Below, piece after piece: positions 8,793 to 17,900 of a stretch of DNA of 64,000 nucleotides (positions are counted from its first letter, which is position 1; each line of letters begins with the position of its first letter). Position numbers and translations under genes: made by a program. The notes beneath the pieces are model-generated. The model did not search any database. It saw only the letters and a program-made list of their open reading frames with translations, and was not told where the DNA came from. Source of the DNA: Flavobacterium lutivivi (lineage in GTDB: Bacteria > Bacteroidota > Bacteroidia > Flavobacteriales > Flavobacteriaceae); the NCBI RefSeq assembly GCF_014642275.1, contig NZ_BMIM01000011.1:1-64000 (forward strand). The letters are read 5' to 3'.

Positions 8793-9125
8793 ATGAAAAA
8801 AAGAACAATAGCTATCATAAGCTATATAACTTTAGTCGGCTGGCTTATAGCCTATTTCAATTATAACAAAGGAAAAAAACATTCTTTGGAAAAATACCAT
8901 TTAGAGCAGTCACTAGGATTAGGAATTACCGTTTCAATTCTCAATATTATTCTTGGATTTGCTTATACAATTGATAGCTTCTTTTTTATCCCTTTGGCAA
9001 TAAATAATTTTCTTTTTCTCATCATTTCAATTGCAGGAATTATAAGTAGCTATTATAGTGTTCGACTACCTTTACCGTTGATTGGTTCATATTTTGAAAA
9101 CAAATTCAAATTCTTGATGAATTAA
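8793..9125 (+). CDS. DUF4870/TIC20-like small membrane protein
   Basis: The 110-residue protein has three hydrophobic segments and the pattern of DUF4870 proteins: an N-terminal IISYITLVGWLIAY helix, the stretch YHLEQSLGLGI, and a C-terminal LPLPLIGSYFENKF. A paralogue is encoded elsewhere in the window at 26423-26749. The family has no established function; it resembles the Tic20 fold. Expression is likely controlled by the long leader directly upstream. Confidence 0.8.
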   Translation: MKKRTIAIISYITLVGWLIAYFNYNKGKKHSLEKYHLEQSLGLGITVSILNIILGFAYTIDSFFFIPLAINNFLFLIISIAGIISSYYSVRLPLPLIGSYFENKFKFLMN

Positions 9126-9245
9126 TTAAAAGATTACTAAAATTTCCATTATTTTAGATACAAGTGACATTAAAAATTATTTAGCTTTTTAATTAATTCT
9201 TTGATTTTTTCTTATTAACTAAATCGTTTTCGTTGATAAGATTAG

Positions 9246-9297
9246 TAAGTTTGCATAAAATTTAGCCATCATTTTAATTATCAAATTTCGAAATTTG
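9246..9297 (+). promoter_or_regulatory. promoter box and palindrome upstream of serC
   Basis: TAAGTTTG (9246-9253) is a candidate -7 box. A perfect 16-base palindrome, CAAATTTCGAAATTTG, occupies 9282-9297 within the predicted leader, 25 bases before the serC start. It could be an operator for a dimeric repressor or a chance AT-rich palindrome. Confidence 0.4.
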
Positions 9298-9322
9298 TCC
9301 TCGAAATAATTTAGCATTTAAA

Positions 9323-10393
9323 ATGAAAAAACATAATTATAGCGCAGGACCATGTATTCTTCCTCAAGAAGTTTTTGAAAAATCAGCTCAAGCAATATTA
9401 GATTTTAATAACTCTGGGTTATCTATTCTAGAAATATCACACAGAAGCATGGATTTTGTAGCTGTCATGGAAGAAGCACGTGCTTTAGTCCTTGAGTTAT
9501 TAGGATTGGAAGGAAAGGGTTATCAAGCATTGTTTCTTCAAGGCGGAGCAAGTTTAGAGTTTTTAATGGTTCCCTACAATTTGATGAAAAATAATGGAAA
9601 AGCTTCATATCTTGATACAGGAACATGGGCAAGCGCTGCTATCAAAGAAGCTAAGTTTTTTGGTGAAACTATAGTTGTGGCTTCATCAAAATCTGAGAAT
9701 TATTCATTTATTCCAAAAGATTATACCATTCCTGTTGATGCCGATTATTTTCATTGCACTTCAAATAACACAATTTTTGGAACACAAATGAAATCATTTC
9801 CAGAAACCAATGTCCCGATGGTGTGTGATATGAGTTCGGATATTTTTTCTAGAACTTTAGATTTTTCAAAATTTGATTTGATTTATGCTGGTGCACAAAA
9901 AAATATGGGTCCAGCAGGAACTACTCTTGTTGTTGTAAAAGAGGAAATTCTTGGTAAAACCAATAGACACATTCCTTCAATGCTAGATTATCAACAACAT
10001 ATTGCAAAAGAAAGTATGTATAACACACCTGCTGTTTTCGCAATCTATTCGTCATTACTAACATTGAAATGGTTAAAAAATCTTGGCGGAATTTCAGCAA
10101 TTGAAAAAATAAATGAAGCTAAAGCAAATCTATTATACGAAGAAATTGATAGAAATCCTTTGTTCAAAGGAACAGCAGTAAAAGAAGATAGAAGCATAAT
10201 GAATGCCACTTTTCTGCTCAATGATGAAACTCATAAAGAACAATTTGATTTATTGTGGAAAGAAGCAGGTATTTCTGGACTGAACGGTCATCGTTCTGTT
10301 GGTGGATACAGAGCATCAATGTACAACGCATTGCCTATTGAAAGTGTACAAGTTTTAGTAGATGTGATGAAAAATTTAGAAAACAGAATATAA
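9323..10393 (+). CDS. serC: phosphoserine aminotransferase
   Basis: The 356-residue PLP enzyme has the usual length for SerC and opens with the family signature KHNYSAGPCILPQEVFE. The PLP lysine is Lys193 in YAGAQKNMGPAG, and the C-terminal RSVGGYRASMYNALP segment is characteristic. It converts 3-phosphohydroxypyruvate and glutamate to phosphoserine and 2-oxoglutarate in the cytoplasm, the second step of serine synthesis. It lies 48 bases upstream of serA, so the first two serine pathway enzymes form an operon. A promoter box and a perfect palindrome precede it. Confidence 0.97.
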   Translation: MKKHNYSAGPCILPQEVFEKSAQAILDFNNSGLSILEISHRSMDFVAVMEEARALVLELLGLEGKGYQALFLQGGASLEFLMVPYNLMKNNGKASYLDTGTWASAAIKEAKFFGETIVVASSKSENYSFIPKDYTIPVDADYFHCTSNNTIFGTQMKSFPETNVPMVCDMSSDIFSRTLDFSKFDLIYAGAQKNMGPAGTTLVVVKEEILGKTNRHIPSMLDYQQHIAKESMYNTPAVFAIYSSLLTLKWLKNLGGISAIEKINEAKANLLYEEIDRNPLFKGTAVKEDRSIMNATFLLNDETHKEQFDLLWKEAGISGLNGHRSVGGYRASMYNALPIESVQVLVDVMKNLENRI

Positions 10394-10441
10394 ATATAAA
10401 GGAGTTTTAACTCATAAACTTTTAAACTCATAAACTCAAAA

Positions 10442-11404
10442 ATGAAAGTATTAGCAAACGATGGTATTTCAAAAAGCGGTATCGATGCGCTTCACAAAGG
10501 TGGTTTTGAAGTTCTAACAACCAAAGTTGCACAAGAACAAGTAGCCAATTATATTAATACTCATGATATCTCAGTACTCCTAGTAAGAAGTGCTACAAAA
10601 GTTAGAAAAGACATCATCGACGCTTGTCCAGGCTTAAAAATAATTGGTCGTGGCGGTGTAGGAATGGATAATATTGATGTAGAATATGCTCGTAGCAAAG
10701 GAATTCATGTTATAAATACTCCAGCATCTTCAAGCGAAAGTGTTGCCGAATTGGTTTTTGCTCACCTATTTACGGGTGTTAGATTTTTACACGATTCAAA
10801 TAGAAACATGCCTCTAGAAGGTGATAGTAATTTTGAAGGGTTGAAAAAAGCTTATGCTAATGGAATAGAACTAAGAGGTAAAACTCTTGGTATTATAGGA
10901 TTTGGTCGTATTGGTCAAGCTGTTGCAAAAATGGCTCTTGGACTTGGAATGAAAGTCATAGCTTCTGATAAATTCGTAGGAAAAGCTGATGTCCGTGTCG
11001 ATTTTTATAATGGTCAATTTATTAATGTTGAAATCGAAACAGAACCAATTGATGATGTGTTTAAGCATGCCGATTTTATAACATTGCATGTTCCTTCGCA
11101 AGATGGTTATGTAATCAGCAAAAATGAAATAGAAAGCATGAAGAATGATGTGGCAATAATAAACTGTGCTCGTGGTGGTGTGATTGATGAAGTGGCATTG
11201 GTTGAAGGATTGGAAAGCGGAAAAATACTTTTTGCAGGATTAGACGTTTTTGAAAATGAACCAACTCCCGAAATTCAAATCTTGATGCATCCAAAAATTT
11301 CACTTACACCTCATATAGGTGCTGCAACACTCGAAGCACAAGACAGAATTGGAACTGAACTTGCAGAACAAATCATAAGTATATTAAAAACTAGTCATTC
11401 TTAA
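10442..11404 (+). CDS. serA: D-3-phosphoglycerate dehydrogenase
   Basis: The 320-residue NAD-dependent D-2-hydroxyacid dehydrogenase has the nucleotide-binding motif GIIGFGRIGQAVA and the catalytic arginine in NCARGGVID. The catalytic histidine lies in LTPHIGAATLEAQ. It lacks the C-terminal ACT domain used for serine feedback inhibition in longer SerA proteins such as that of E. coli (about 410 residues), so allosteric control by serine through ACT is not expected. It follows serC in the same direction, which supports the assignment to 3-phosphoglycerate oxidation, the first step of serine synthesis, over other 2-hydroxyacid dehydrogenases. Confidence 0.93.
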   Translation: MKVLANDGISKSGIDALHKGGFEVLTTKVAQEQVANYINTHDISVLLVRSATKVRKDIIDACPGLKIIGRGGVGMDNIDVEYARSKGIHVINTPASSSESVAELVFAHLFTGVRFLHDSNRNMPLEGDSNFEGLKKAYANGIELRGKTLGIIGFGRIGQAVAKMALGLGMKVIASDKFVGKADVRVDFYNGQFINVEIETEPIDDVFKHADFITLHVPSQDGYVISKNEIESMKNDVAIINCARGGVIDEVALVEGLESGKILFAGLDVFENEPTPEIQILMHPKISLTPHIGAATLEAQDRIGTELAEQIISILKTSHS

Positions 11405-11428
11405 TAAAACTATCTCAATGTTTTTTAC

Positions 11429-11436
11429 TAACTTTG
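11429..11436 (+). promoter_or_regulatory. -7 box for the DUF937-like gene
   Basis: TAACTTTG matches TAnnTTTG 24 bases before the ATG. An upstream in-frame TTG lies inside this box, so it cannot be the translation start of a transcript initiated here. Confidence 0.5.
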
Positions 11437-11460
11437 ATAGTCAATTTTAAACAAAATCTT

Positions 11461-12027
11461 ATGTTTGAGCAATTATCCGATTTAATGAAACAATTTGGGA
11501 ATGATGCAGTTGTCAATAATCCTGCGGTTCCAAATGAACACAACGAAGCTGTACTCACTGAAGCTAGCGGTTCTATTGTGAATAATTTAAAAGAAATGGT
11601 AGCCAATGGAAACATTTCTGATGTAGCTTCATTATTCAATGGAGATAATGCTTCAGACAGTTCAAATCCAGTTGTTCAACAGCTAACCGAAAAGTTATCT
11701 GGAAGTTTAGGTGAAAAATTTGGCCTAAGTAGCGATGTTTCTTCAAATGTTGCTGGTGGATTAATCCCAAAAGTATTAGGTTCTTTGATAGGAAAAGCAA
11801 AAGACCCAAACGACAGCTCTATAAATGTATCTGATGTAATAGGTTCATTGACTGGAGGAAATAGCGAAGCTAGCGGAGGTTTAATGGATGCCGTTTCAAA
11901 ATATGGAAGTTCTTTTGGACTTGATCAAAATGGTGATGGGAAAGTCGGGTTTGATGATGCTGTCGCTGCAGTATCAAACAAGTCTGGAGGTCTTGGAGGA
12001 TTATTAGGAAAACTATTTGGAAAATAA
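11461..12027 (+). CDS. DUF937 (YidB-like) protein with a Ca-binding-like loop
   Basis: The protein has 188 residues from the ATG, chosen because the longer frame begins with TTG inside the promoter box. It is rich in Gly, Ser, Asn and Asp. It carries repeated VVQQLTEKLSGSLGEKFGLS and VAGGLIPKVLGSLIGKA helices of the DUF937 type, then an EF-hand/dockerin-like loop DQNGDGKVGFDD (155-166) and a glycine-rich GGLGGLLGKLFGK tail. It has no signal peptide. The function of DUF937 is unknown; the loop suggests calcium binding. It is a single-gene unit, with its own promoter box and a strong terminator immediately downstream. Confidence 0.75.
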   Translation: MFEQLSDLMKQFGNDAVVNNPAVPNEHNEAVLTEASGSIVNNLKEMVANGNISDVASLFNGDNASDSSNPVVQQLTEKLSGSLGEKFGLSSDVSSNVAGGLIPKVLGSLIGKAKDPNDSSINVSDVIGSLTGGNSEASGGLMDAVSKYGSSFGLDQNGDGKVGFDDAVAAVSNKSGGLGGLLGKLFGK

Positions 12028-12033
12028 TAATGA

Positions 12034-12060
12034 AACCGCAATTTACATGCGGTTTTTTTT
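12034..12060 (+). terminator. rho-independent terminator
   Basis: AACCGCA and TGCGGTT form a 7-bp stem with a 7-base loop, followed by eight T (counting the arm end). It ends the DUF937-like gene. Confidence 0.85.
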
Positions 12061-12086
12061 ATGTTAAAAAATTAATTACAACTTCC

Positions 12087-12094
12087 TATTTTTG
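12087..12094 (+). promoter_or_regulatory. -7 box for the small lipoprotein gene
   Basis: TATTTTTG lies 22 bases before the ATG, with TTA 20 bases upstream of the box (12064-12066). Confidence 0.5.
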
Positions 12095-12116
12095 TAACTT
12101 TATTAAAATTTTGATA

Positions 12117-12524
12117 ATGAAAAAGTTACTTGCTATACTGGTTGTTATAACATGCATCATTAGTTGTCAAACTCAAAAGACAAATCTTGGCAAAACTGAT
12201 GACAATTTATCTAAAAATGATACTGTAAAAATTGCTAATGAAGAGCTAGAATATGAAATAATTATCATTGATGCTGGTTTCAATAGTTGGTTACTTAGTA
12301 GAGCTCGACCAAGGGGATATTATTCTGAATCATTTCTAGAAATTAAAAATCAATTTTATGTTACTTCTTGGAATAGCCGTGTAGGTCAAACTATGCAATT
12401 CAATCCAAATCTATATGAAATGAGAATAGATTATGATCCAAAAATTCATTACGGTTACGAAGTAAATTATTTACTATACAATTATTTCATTTATTTCCAA
12501 GAAAGGAATCGTCAACGGTTATAG
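12117..12524 (+). CDS. small lipoprotein, DUF6146-like
   Basis: The protein has 135 residues with a lipoprotein signal: MKKLLAILVVITCIISC, with the lipobox cysteine at residue 17. The ATG was chosen over an in-frame start 87 bases upstream because that longer frame begins inside the preceding terminator and lacks a signal peptide. The mature part has ANEELEYEIIIIDAGFNSWL and YYSESFLEIKNQFYVTSWN segments that I associate with the flavobacterial family DUF6146; this is a recollection of pattern, not a search. Its function is unknown, and it is likely anchored in a membrane facing the periplasm. Confidence 0.7.
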   Translation: MKKLLAILVVITCIISCQTQKTNLGKTDDNLSKNDTVKIANEELEYEIIIIDAGFNSWLLSRARPRGYYSESFLEIKNQFYVTSWNSRVGQTMQFNPNLYEMRIDYDPKIHYGYEVNYLLYNYFIYFQERNRQRL

Positions 12525-12528
12525 CGGT

Positions 12529-12560
12529 TTTGGGTAAAGAAAAGAATTACCCTATATTTG
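12529..12560 (+). promoter_or_regulatory. near-consensus promoter for the DUF6787-like gene
   Basis: TTTG (12529-12532), a 20-base spacer and TATATTTG (12553-12560) are an almost ideal Bacteroidota promoter, 14 bases before the ATG at 12575. The TTG of the -33 element is in frame with the gene and could be mistaken for a start codon. Confidence 0.7.
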
Positions 12561-12574
12561 CCAAAAACTCTGGA

Positions 12575-12892
12575 ATGTCAAGCTTTAAAGAACGATGGAA
12601 TATTAATTCAAACTGGCAAGTTTTTGTCATTATTGTTGTTTTTGCTGTTACAGGTTCCACTTCTGCATTTCTTTCAAAACCCATATTATCAGCGATAGAT
12701 ATAACAAAAGAGACCATATCTCTTTGGATATATTATCCGCTTTATATACTCTTAATCTTTCCTGTTTATCAAATTCTTTTAGTCTTTTTCGGGTTTATAT
12801 TTGGACAATTTAAGTTCTTTTGGGCATTTGAAAAAAAAATGTTGCGAAGTTTAAAACTTGGTTTTATTGCTGATTGGTTCGAAAAATTATAA
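12575..12892 (+). CDS. small membrane protein, DUF6787-like
   Basis: The protein has 105 residues from the ATG (MSSFKERWNINSNWQ). The longer TTG-initiated frame is rejected because its start is the -33 promoter element. There are two hydrophobic helices: VFVIIVVFAVTGSTSAF, and IYYPLYILLIFPVYQILLVF. The charged FWAFEKKMLRSL segment precedes the end. The pattern fits the uncharacterised flavobacterial family DUF6787 by memory. It converges with the next gene, and the two stops share the palindrome TTATAA. Confidence 0.65.
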   Translation: MSSFKERWNINSNWQVFVIIVVFAVTGSTSAFLSKPILSAIDITKETISLWIYYPLYILLIFPVYQILLVFFGFIFGQFKFFWAFEKKMLRSLKLGFIADWFEKL

Positions 12893-13183
12893 ACCATTAT
12901 TTTTCCATTTAACATTGGTATAAATCCACGTTAGAGTAAACGTTGGAATGAAATCCGTAAAAGGAACTATCTCTTCAGTAAATTCAAGAATACTAGCAAT
13001 TTTCCCTGATTTTCCTTTAAAAATAGACATCATGATTAAACCTGAAATTGGTGCCCAAATTACATCAAAAAACTCTCCAATGAAAGGCAATGCGTAAGAA
13101 AAACATCCCACCAAATCTAGAAAAATACATAAGACTAATTTTTGATAATCCGTTTTAACTTGTTTGCTTTTAACTAGTTCCAT
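12887..13183 (-). CDS. small membrane protein of unknown function
   Basis: I do not recognise this 98-residue protein. The ATG giving MELVKSKQVKTDYQK was chosen; the longer frame runs across the divergent promoter region. Residues about 16-52 form two hydrophobic segments (LVLCIFLDLVGCFSYALPF and a VIWAPISGLIMMSIF helix). The C-terminal half, EFTEEIVPFTDFIPTFTLTW, may re-enter the membrane. It overlaps the previous gene tail to tail by 6 bases and is divergent from the ABC ATPase gene. Confidence 0.6.
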   Translation of the reverse strand: MELVKSKQVKTDYQKLVLCIFLDLVGCFSYALPFIGEFFDVIWAPISGLIMMSIFKGKSGKIASILEFTEEIVPFTDFIPTFTLTWIYTNVKWKNNGL

Positions 13184-13245
13184 TAAATAAAATTTATTGA
13201 CAGCATTAATCAAATCTGATGCCAAGATTTTTGCTTGCAATAAAT

Positions 13246-13253
13246 TAACTTTG
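13246..13253 (+). promoter_or_regulatory. -7 box for the ABC ATPase gene
   Basis: TAACTTTG lies 24 bases before the ATG at 13278, in the 94-base space between divergent genes. No TTG element is found at 18-22 bases. Confidence 0.45.
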
Positions 13254-13277
13254 TTTCTTTGTATAAAATACCATCTG

Positions 13278-13943
13278 ATGATTATAGCCAAAAATATTCA
13301 CAAGCATTACGATAATCTTGAAGTTTTAAAAGGAGTTGATATTGAAATAAAAAAAGGTGAAATTGTTTCAATAGTTGGAGCATCTGGAGCTGGAAAAACA
13401 ACACTTTTGCAAATCCTTGGAACATTGGATTTTCCTGATAAAAATAGTGATACTCTTCTTGAAATAAATGGCGAAAATTTGTTGAACCTAAACGACAAAA
13501 AGATGTCGCGATTCAGAAATCATCACTTAGGTTTTATATTTCAGTTTCATCAGTTATTACCTGAATTTACTGCTCTAGAAAATGTTTGTATTCCCGCATT
13601 TATTTATGGTAAAGAGAAAAACGAAGCTGAAGCTGAAGCTAAAAAATTACTTGAATATCTTGGATTAAAAGACCGAATGGAACATAAACCAAGTCAACTT
13701 TCTGGTGGAGAACAACAAAGAGTTGCTGTTGCAAGAGCTTTGATAAACAAGCCTTTAGTCATTTTTGCCGATGAACCTTCTGGAAATTTAGATACACATT
13801 CGGCGGAAAACTTACATCAACTTTTTTTTAAATTAAGAGATGAATTCAACCAAACATTTGTTATCGTTACCCACAACGAAGAATTGGCAAACATGGCAGA
13901 TAGAAAGTTAACAATGATTGATGGATTGATAAAAAATGAATGA
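13278..13943 (+). CDS. ABC transporter ATP-binding protein, LolD/MacB type
   Basis: The 221-residue nucleotide-binding subunit has Walker [10 protein letters not shown] (34-42), a Q-loop in [18 protein letters not shown], the signature [15 protein letters not shown], Walker [13 protein letters not shown], and the switch histidine in VIVTHN. The [10 protein letters not shown] segment and length are typical of the LolD/MacB/FtsE group, which drives lipoprotein release or mechanotransmission rather than classical import. No permease gene is adjacent, so the LolC/E-like partner must lie elsewhere. The ATG giving [13 protein letters not shown] was chosen over a TTG 81 bases upstream because it follows the promoter box. 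It overlaps the next gene by 8 bases, so the two are translationally coupled. Confidence 0.88.
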   Translation: MIIAKNIHKHYDNLEVLKGVDIEIKKGEIVSIVGASGAGKTTLLQILGTLDFPDKNSDTLLEINGENLLNLNDKKMSRFRNHHLGFIFQFHQLLPEFTALENVCIPAFIYGKEKNEAEAEAKKLLEYLGLKDRMEHKPSQLSGGEQQRVAVARALINKPLVIFADEPSGNLDTHSAENLHQLFFKLRDEFNQTFVIVTHNEELANMADRKLTMIDGLIKNE

Positions 13944-14703
13944 CATTGAACTAAAAGAATTTCTTGACGAGAAAGTACAACTTTATAATAATCCAAAGTT
14001 TATTGAAACCGATCCTATTCAAGTTCCTCATAGTTTTACAACAAAAGAAGATATAGAAATATCAGGGTTTCTTGTGGCAACCATTGCGTGGGGAAATAGA
14101 AAAATGATTATCAATAATGGAAAAAGACTGGTCGAAATTTTGGATAATTCTCCCTATGATTTTGTGATGAATCATAGCAATGACGATTTAAAAAAATTAA
14201 ACAATTTTGTCCACAGAACATTTAATGATGTAGATTTAAAAACTTTTATTATTTCGTTAAAAAATATTTATACTAATCATAAAGGTTTAGAGTATTTATT
14301 TTCTGTAAATCAAGAAGATAACTCCGTTCAAAAAAGCATTTCAAAATTCAAAAGTATTTTCTTTGAAATGGAACATTTGCCTAGAACCGAAAAGCATATT
14401 TCAGACCCAATGAATAACTCGGCTGCCAAGCGAATTAATATGATGTTACGTTGGTTTTGTAGGCAAGATAAAAATGGCGTTGATTTTGGTATCTGGAAAT
14501 CTATTTCTCCTGCTAAATTGTCTTGCCCGCTTGATGTTCATTCGGGAAATGTTGCAAGAAAACTTGGCTTGCTCAATAGGAAACAAAACGATGCAAAAGC
14601 ACTAGCTGAATTGGATTTTAGATTAAGAACTTTGGACGCAAATGATCCTGTTAAATACGATTTTGCTCTTTTTGGTTTGGGTGTTTTTGAGGACTTTAAA
14701 TAA
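13936..14703 (+). CDS. TIGR02757 family protein
   Basis: This 255-residue cytoplasmic protein has the landmarks of TIGR02757: the segment [17 protein letters not shown], the conserved core [13 protein letters not shown], and the tail [16 protein letters not shown], in which LDVH and the following helix resemble HhH-GPD DNA glycosylase-like folds. The biochemical function is not established. It starts inside the end of the LolD-type gene, so the two are expressed together. No terminator is evident downstream. Confidence 0.85.
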   Translation: MNDIELKEFLDEKVQLYNNPKFIETDPIQVPHSFTTKEDIEISGFLVATIAWGNRKMIINNGKRLVEILDNSPYDFVMNHSNDDLKKLNNFVHRTFNDVDLKTFIISLKNIYTNHKGLEYLFSVNQEDNSVQKSISKFKSIFFEMEHLPRTEKHISDPMNNSAAKRINMMLRWFCRQDKNGVDFGIWKSISPAKLSCPLDVHSGNVARKLGLLNRKQNDAKALAELDFRLRTLDANDPVKYDFALFGLGVFEDFK

Positions 14704-14827
14704 AAAAAGCTCTGGATGCACACCAAAGGTTTCTTCTAAAGTTAATTCTATTGCGTCAGTACGCAACCAATGTTGTTTTTTTTCATCATAATGCAATAAA
14801 ACACTAAATTTGATTAAACTAGTCTCT

Positions 14828-14880
14828 AATTCTAAATCATGTTAATCAAATTCTAAATTATATTAATCAAATTCTAAATA
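14828..14880. repeat. 21-base tandem repeat, 2.5 copies
   Basis: The unit AATTCTAAATCATGTTAATCA is followed by AATTCTAAATTATATTAATCA (3 differences) and a partial third copy AATTCTAAATA. It lies just upstream of the Calx-beta gene promoter. Confidence 0.8.
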
Positions 14881-14886
14881 ACAACG

Positions 14887-14915
14887 TTGTAATACAAAAC
14901 CATCAACTAACTTTA
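14887..14915 (+). promoter_or_regulatory. promoter for the Calx-beta surface protein
   Basis: TTG (14887-14889) and TAACTTTA (14908-14915, one mismatch to TAnnTTTG) are separated by 18 bases. The ATG follows 8 bases later, which would leave an extremely short leader. Confidence 0.4.
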
Positions 14916-14923
14916 AATAAAAA

Positions 14924-17900
14924 ATGAAAAAAATAATTACGAGTATCTTATTCTGTATCATTAGTATTTTATTTTCTAATGATACTACTGCTCAAAATCC
15001 TTATTTAGGATTTTATTCTACTAACAATTCATTTTCAGTAGTTGAAGGCAATAGCATATCCATTCGATTAACACTTTCTGGCGCTATTTCAACACCAGTT
15101 ATTGTTAATGTAACCACTTCAACAGGAACTGCTGGTTCATCTGATTTTACTTCAATCAACACAACAGTAACTATCCCAGCAGGACAAACACAAAGCCCTT
15201 TATTCACAATTTCAACAACCAATGATAGCACAGTTGAACCTAATGAAACTTTTAGAGTTAACACTCAAACTGTTTCAGCAAATACTTCCAATGTATATAG
15301 TCAAAAATACATTACCATTCGAGATAATGATACTGTACCAACACTATCTATTACCAGTCAAGTAACTTCTAGAGAAGGTGGTTATAATGCATATGTTTCA
15401 TTTAGCTTATCGAATATTTACAATAGTGATGTAATTGTAAATTGTACTACCACACCAGGAACAGCAAACGCAAGTGATTTTACAGCCGTAAATACTAATG
15501 TTATTATTCCAGCTGGTCAAAGTTTTGTTAATACTTCAGTAATTATCACAGATGATACATTAGTTGAACCTGATGAAACATTTACATTTAATGGTACTGT
15601 TACTTCAGGAAACACAACAAATACTGCTGTTTCAACAACCATAACCATTATAGATAACGACATTATTCCAACTGTAACTTTATCTGGAAATGGTGTTGGA
15701 GAAGGTCAAACCGCTACTGCTTATTTACAATTAGATAGAACATATAACAGTGATATTGTTGTTACTATAACTACATCACCTGGTACTGCCAGCACTATTG
15801 ATTATACAACTACAACACTTACACAGACCATTTTTGCAAATAGTTATGGCATAGGTGTATCAATACCAACCTCAGAAGACACCATTGATGAACCTAAAGA
15901 AGTTTTTTATGTTCATGCTACTGTTACTTCTGGAAATACAACTAACACAAACCTAACTTCTGAAATTACAATTATAGATAATGATGGTTTACCCGATTTA
16001 AGAGTTTTCTATTATGGAGGTGGTGACGCTCAACCTGCACAAGGAAGTGGAATTTACGAAGGCGATACCATTACTTTTGGCATTTCTTTAAGCCAACCTA
16101 ACTCAACTGATACCACTGTTCAAGTTTCAACATTGCCTGGAACTGCATCTAATGCTGATTTTACACCTATCAGTACTACTCTAACAATTCCTGCAGGTAG
16201 TTATTCTACATCTATTGATGTACAGACTACGATTGATAATCTGCTTGAAGGTACCGAAAATTTTACTTTTAATGTAACCAACATTTCTGGTAACACCTTC
16301 AATCCAACTGCTTCAGTAGTACCTGAAATATTAGATAATTATAATGTCCATGCCAATTCAGATAATTTTACATTCGTTGCAGGAACAGGTAATAATTTAT
16401 CTGTAATTGCGAATGATTTTTACCACGGTTCACCTGCAATTCCGAGTGATGTAACCTACACTGTTGACACAAACACCATCGGTGCTACCATAAACAATCA
16501 AGGGGTTTTAATTATACCAGCAAATGTTGAACCTGGATATTATTATTTAACTTATACTGTTTGTGAAGTTGCCAATCCTAGTATTTGTGACAATGCGAGT
16601 ATAGCACTTAATATTAATACTCCATTTGATTTTAGTTATACTACTAATATAATTGATGCTAATGGTGATGGACATACTAGTGCTGGAGATGTACTTACTA
16701 TAGCATACACTTTTACAAACAATGGTAATGCGCCGATTGCCAATATCCAACCTGAAAATAGTTTTCAAAGTAACATTACCCATTTTGGATCTATTGCTTC
16801 TTTAGCTGCTGGAGCATCTAATAGCACTTCTATAACAGGGCAAATTATTATTACCCAAAATGATATTAATTATGGAGCTACAAGTTTTACTCCTCAGTTT
16901 TTTGGAACCTATTATTCAAATTTAATCGGAACAGGAGCTGATAGTTCTATTACTATCAATTCGTCTGATGGGATTAGATTAAAAACTTTTGTTGATTCTA
17001 ATAACAACGGTATTCAAGACGGTATTGAACCAGAATTCAAGTTTGGTAATTTTGATTATTCAATAAATGGCGGAATTGTTCATAATATTTATTGTCAAGG
17101 TACCTATTATATTTATGAATCAAACCCAACTTCTGTTTATAATCTAAGTTTTAATGTTGATACTCCTTGGGCTACTTATAATTTATGTCCTATCGTTTAT
17201 CCAAATGTTACAGTTCCTACAGGTTCAGGGATTACAACCTATAATTTCCCAATAGCAACAACGCCTTATCAAGATTTAAGTACCTATATCGTTAACAGCA
17301 CTTCACCAAGACCAGGAATGGTTTGGTATAATTATATTGTTTACAGAAATAATTCCAATCAACCCGTGAATTCTGCCACGGTTACTTTTACTAAAGACCC
17401 ACAAGTTACGGTAACAAACGTTTCTGCTTCGGGTGCTACTATCAATGCTAATGGTTTTACCTATACATTTACTAATTTGGCTCCTTTTGAAACCCGTTAT
17501 ATTAATGTTGAATTATTAGTTCCTGCCATTCCTACTGTGGCGCTGGGTCAATTGCTTACAAATTCGGTGGCAATAACAATGCCTCCTGGTGATATTTATC
17601 CAATCAACAATAGTGCTTCCATAACAGATGCAATTGTAGGTTCCTATGATCCAAATGACATCACTGAAATCCATGGTGAAAGAATTGTTTATTCTACTTT
17701 TACTTCTGATGATTATTTGACCTATATTATTCGTTTTGAAAATACGGGTGCAGCTGAAGCCATCAATATAAAAATAGAAGATGTTTTAGACAGTAAATTG
17801 GATGCTTCAACCTTAAGAATGATTGATGCTAGTGCTGCCTATTCTTTAGAACGAATTGGTTCCAATTTAACGTGGCGATTTAATGGCATTAATTTATCAC

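Noticed and set aside
10409-10436. Short direct repeat AACTCATAAACT (two copies)
   Set aside because: It is a low-information AT-rich repeat in the serC-serA gap with no further support.
11434-11460. TTG-initiated extension of the DUF937-like gene
   Set aside because: The TTG lies inside the TAACTTTG promoter box.
12030-12116. N-terminal extension of the small lipoprotein
   Set aside because: It begins in the preceding terminator and would hide the lipoprotein signal.
13184-13291. Longer form of the minus-strand 98-residue gene
   Set aside because: It crosses the divergent promoter region and overlaps the ABC ATPase start; its extra residues look non-coding.
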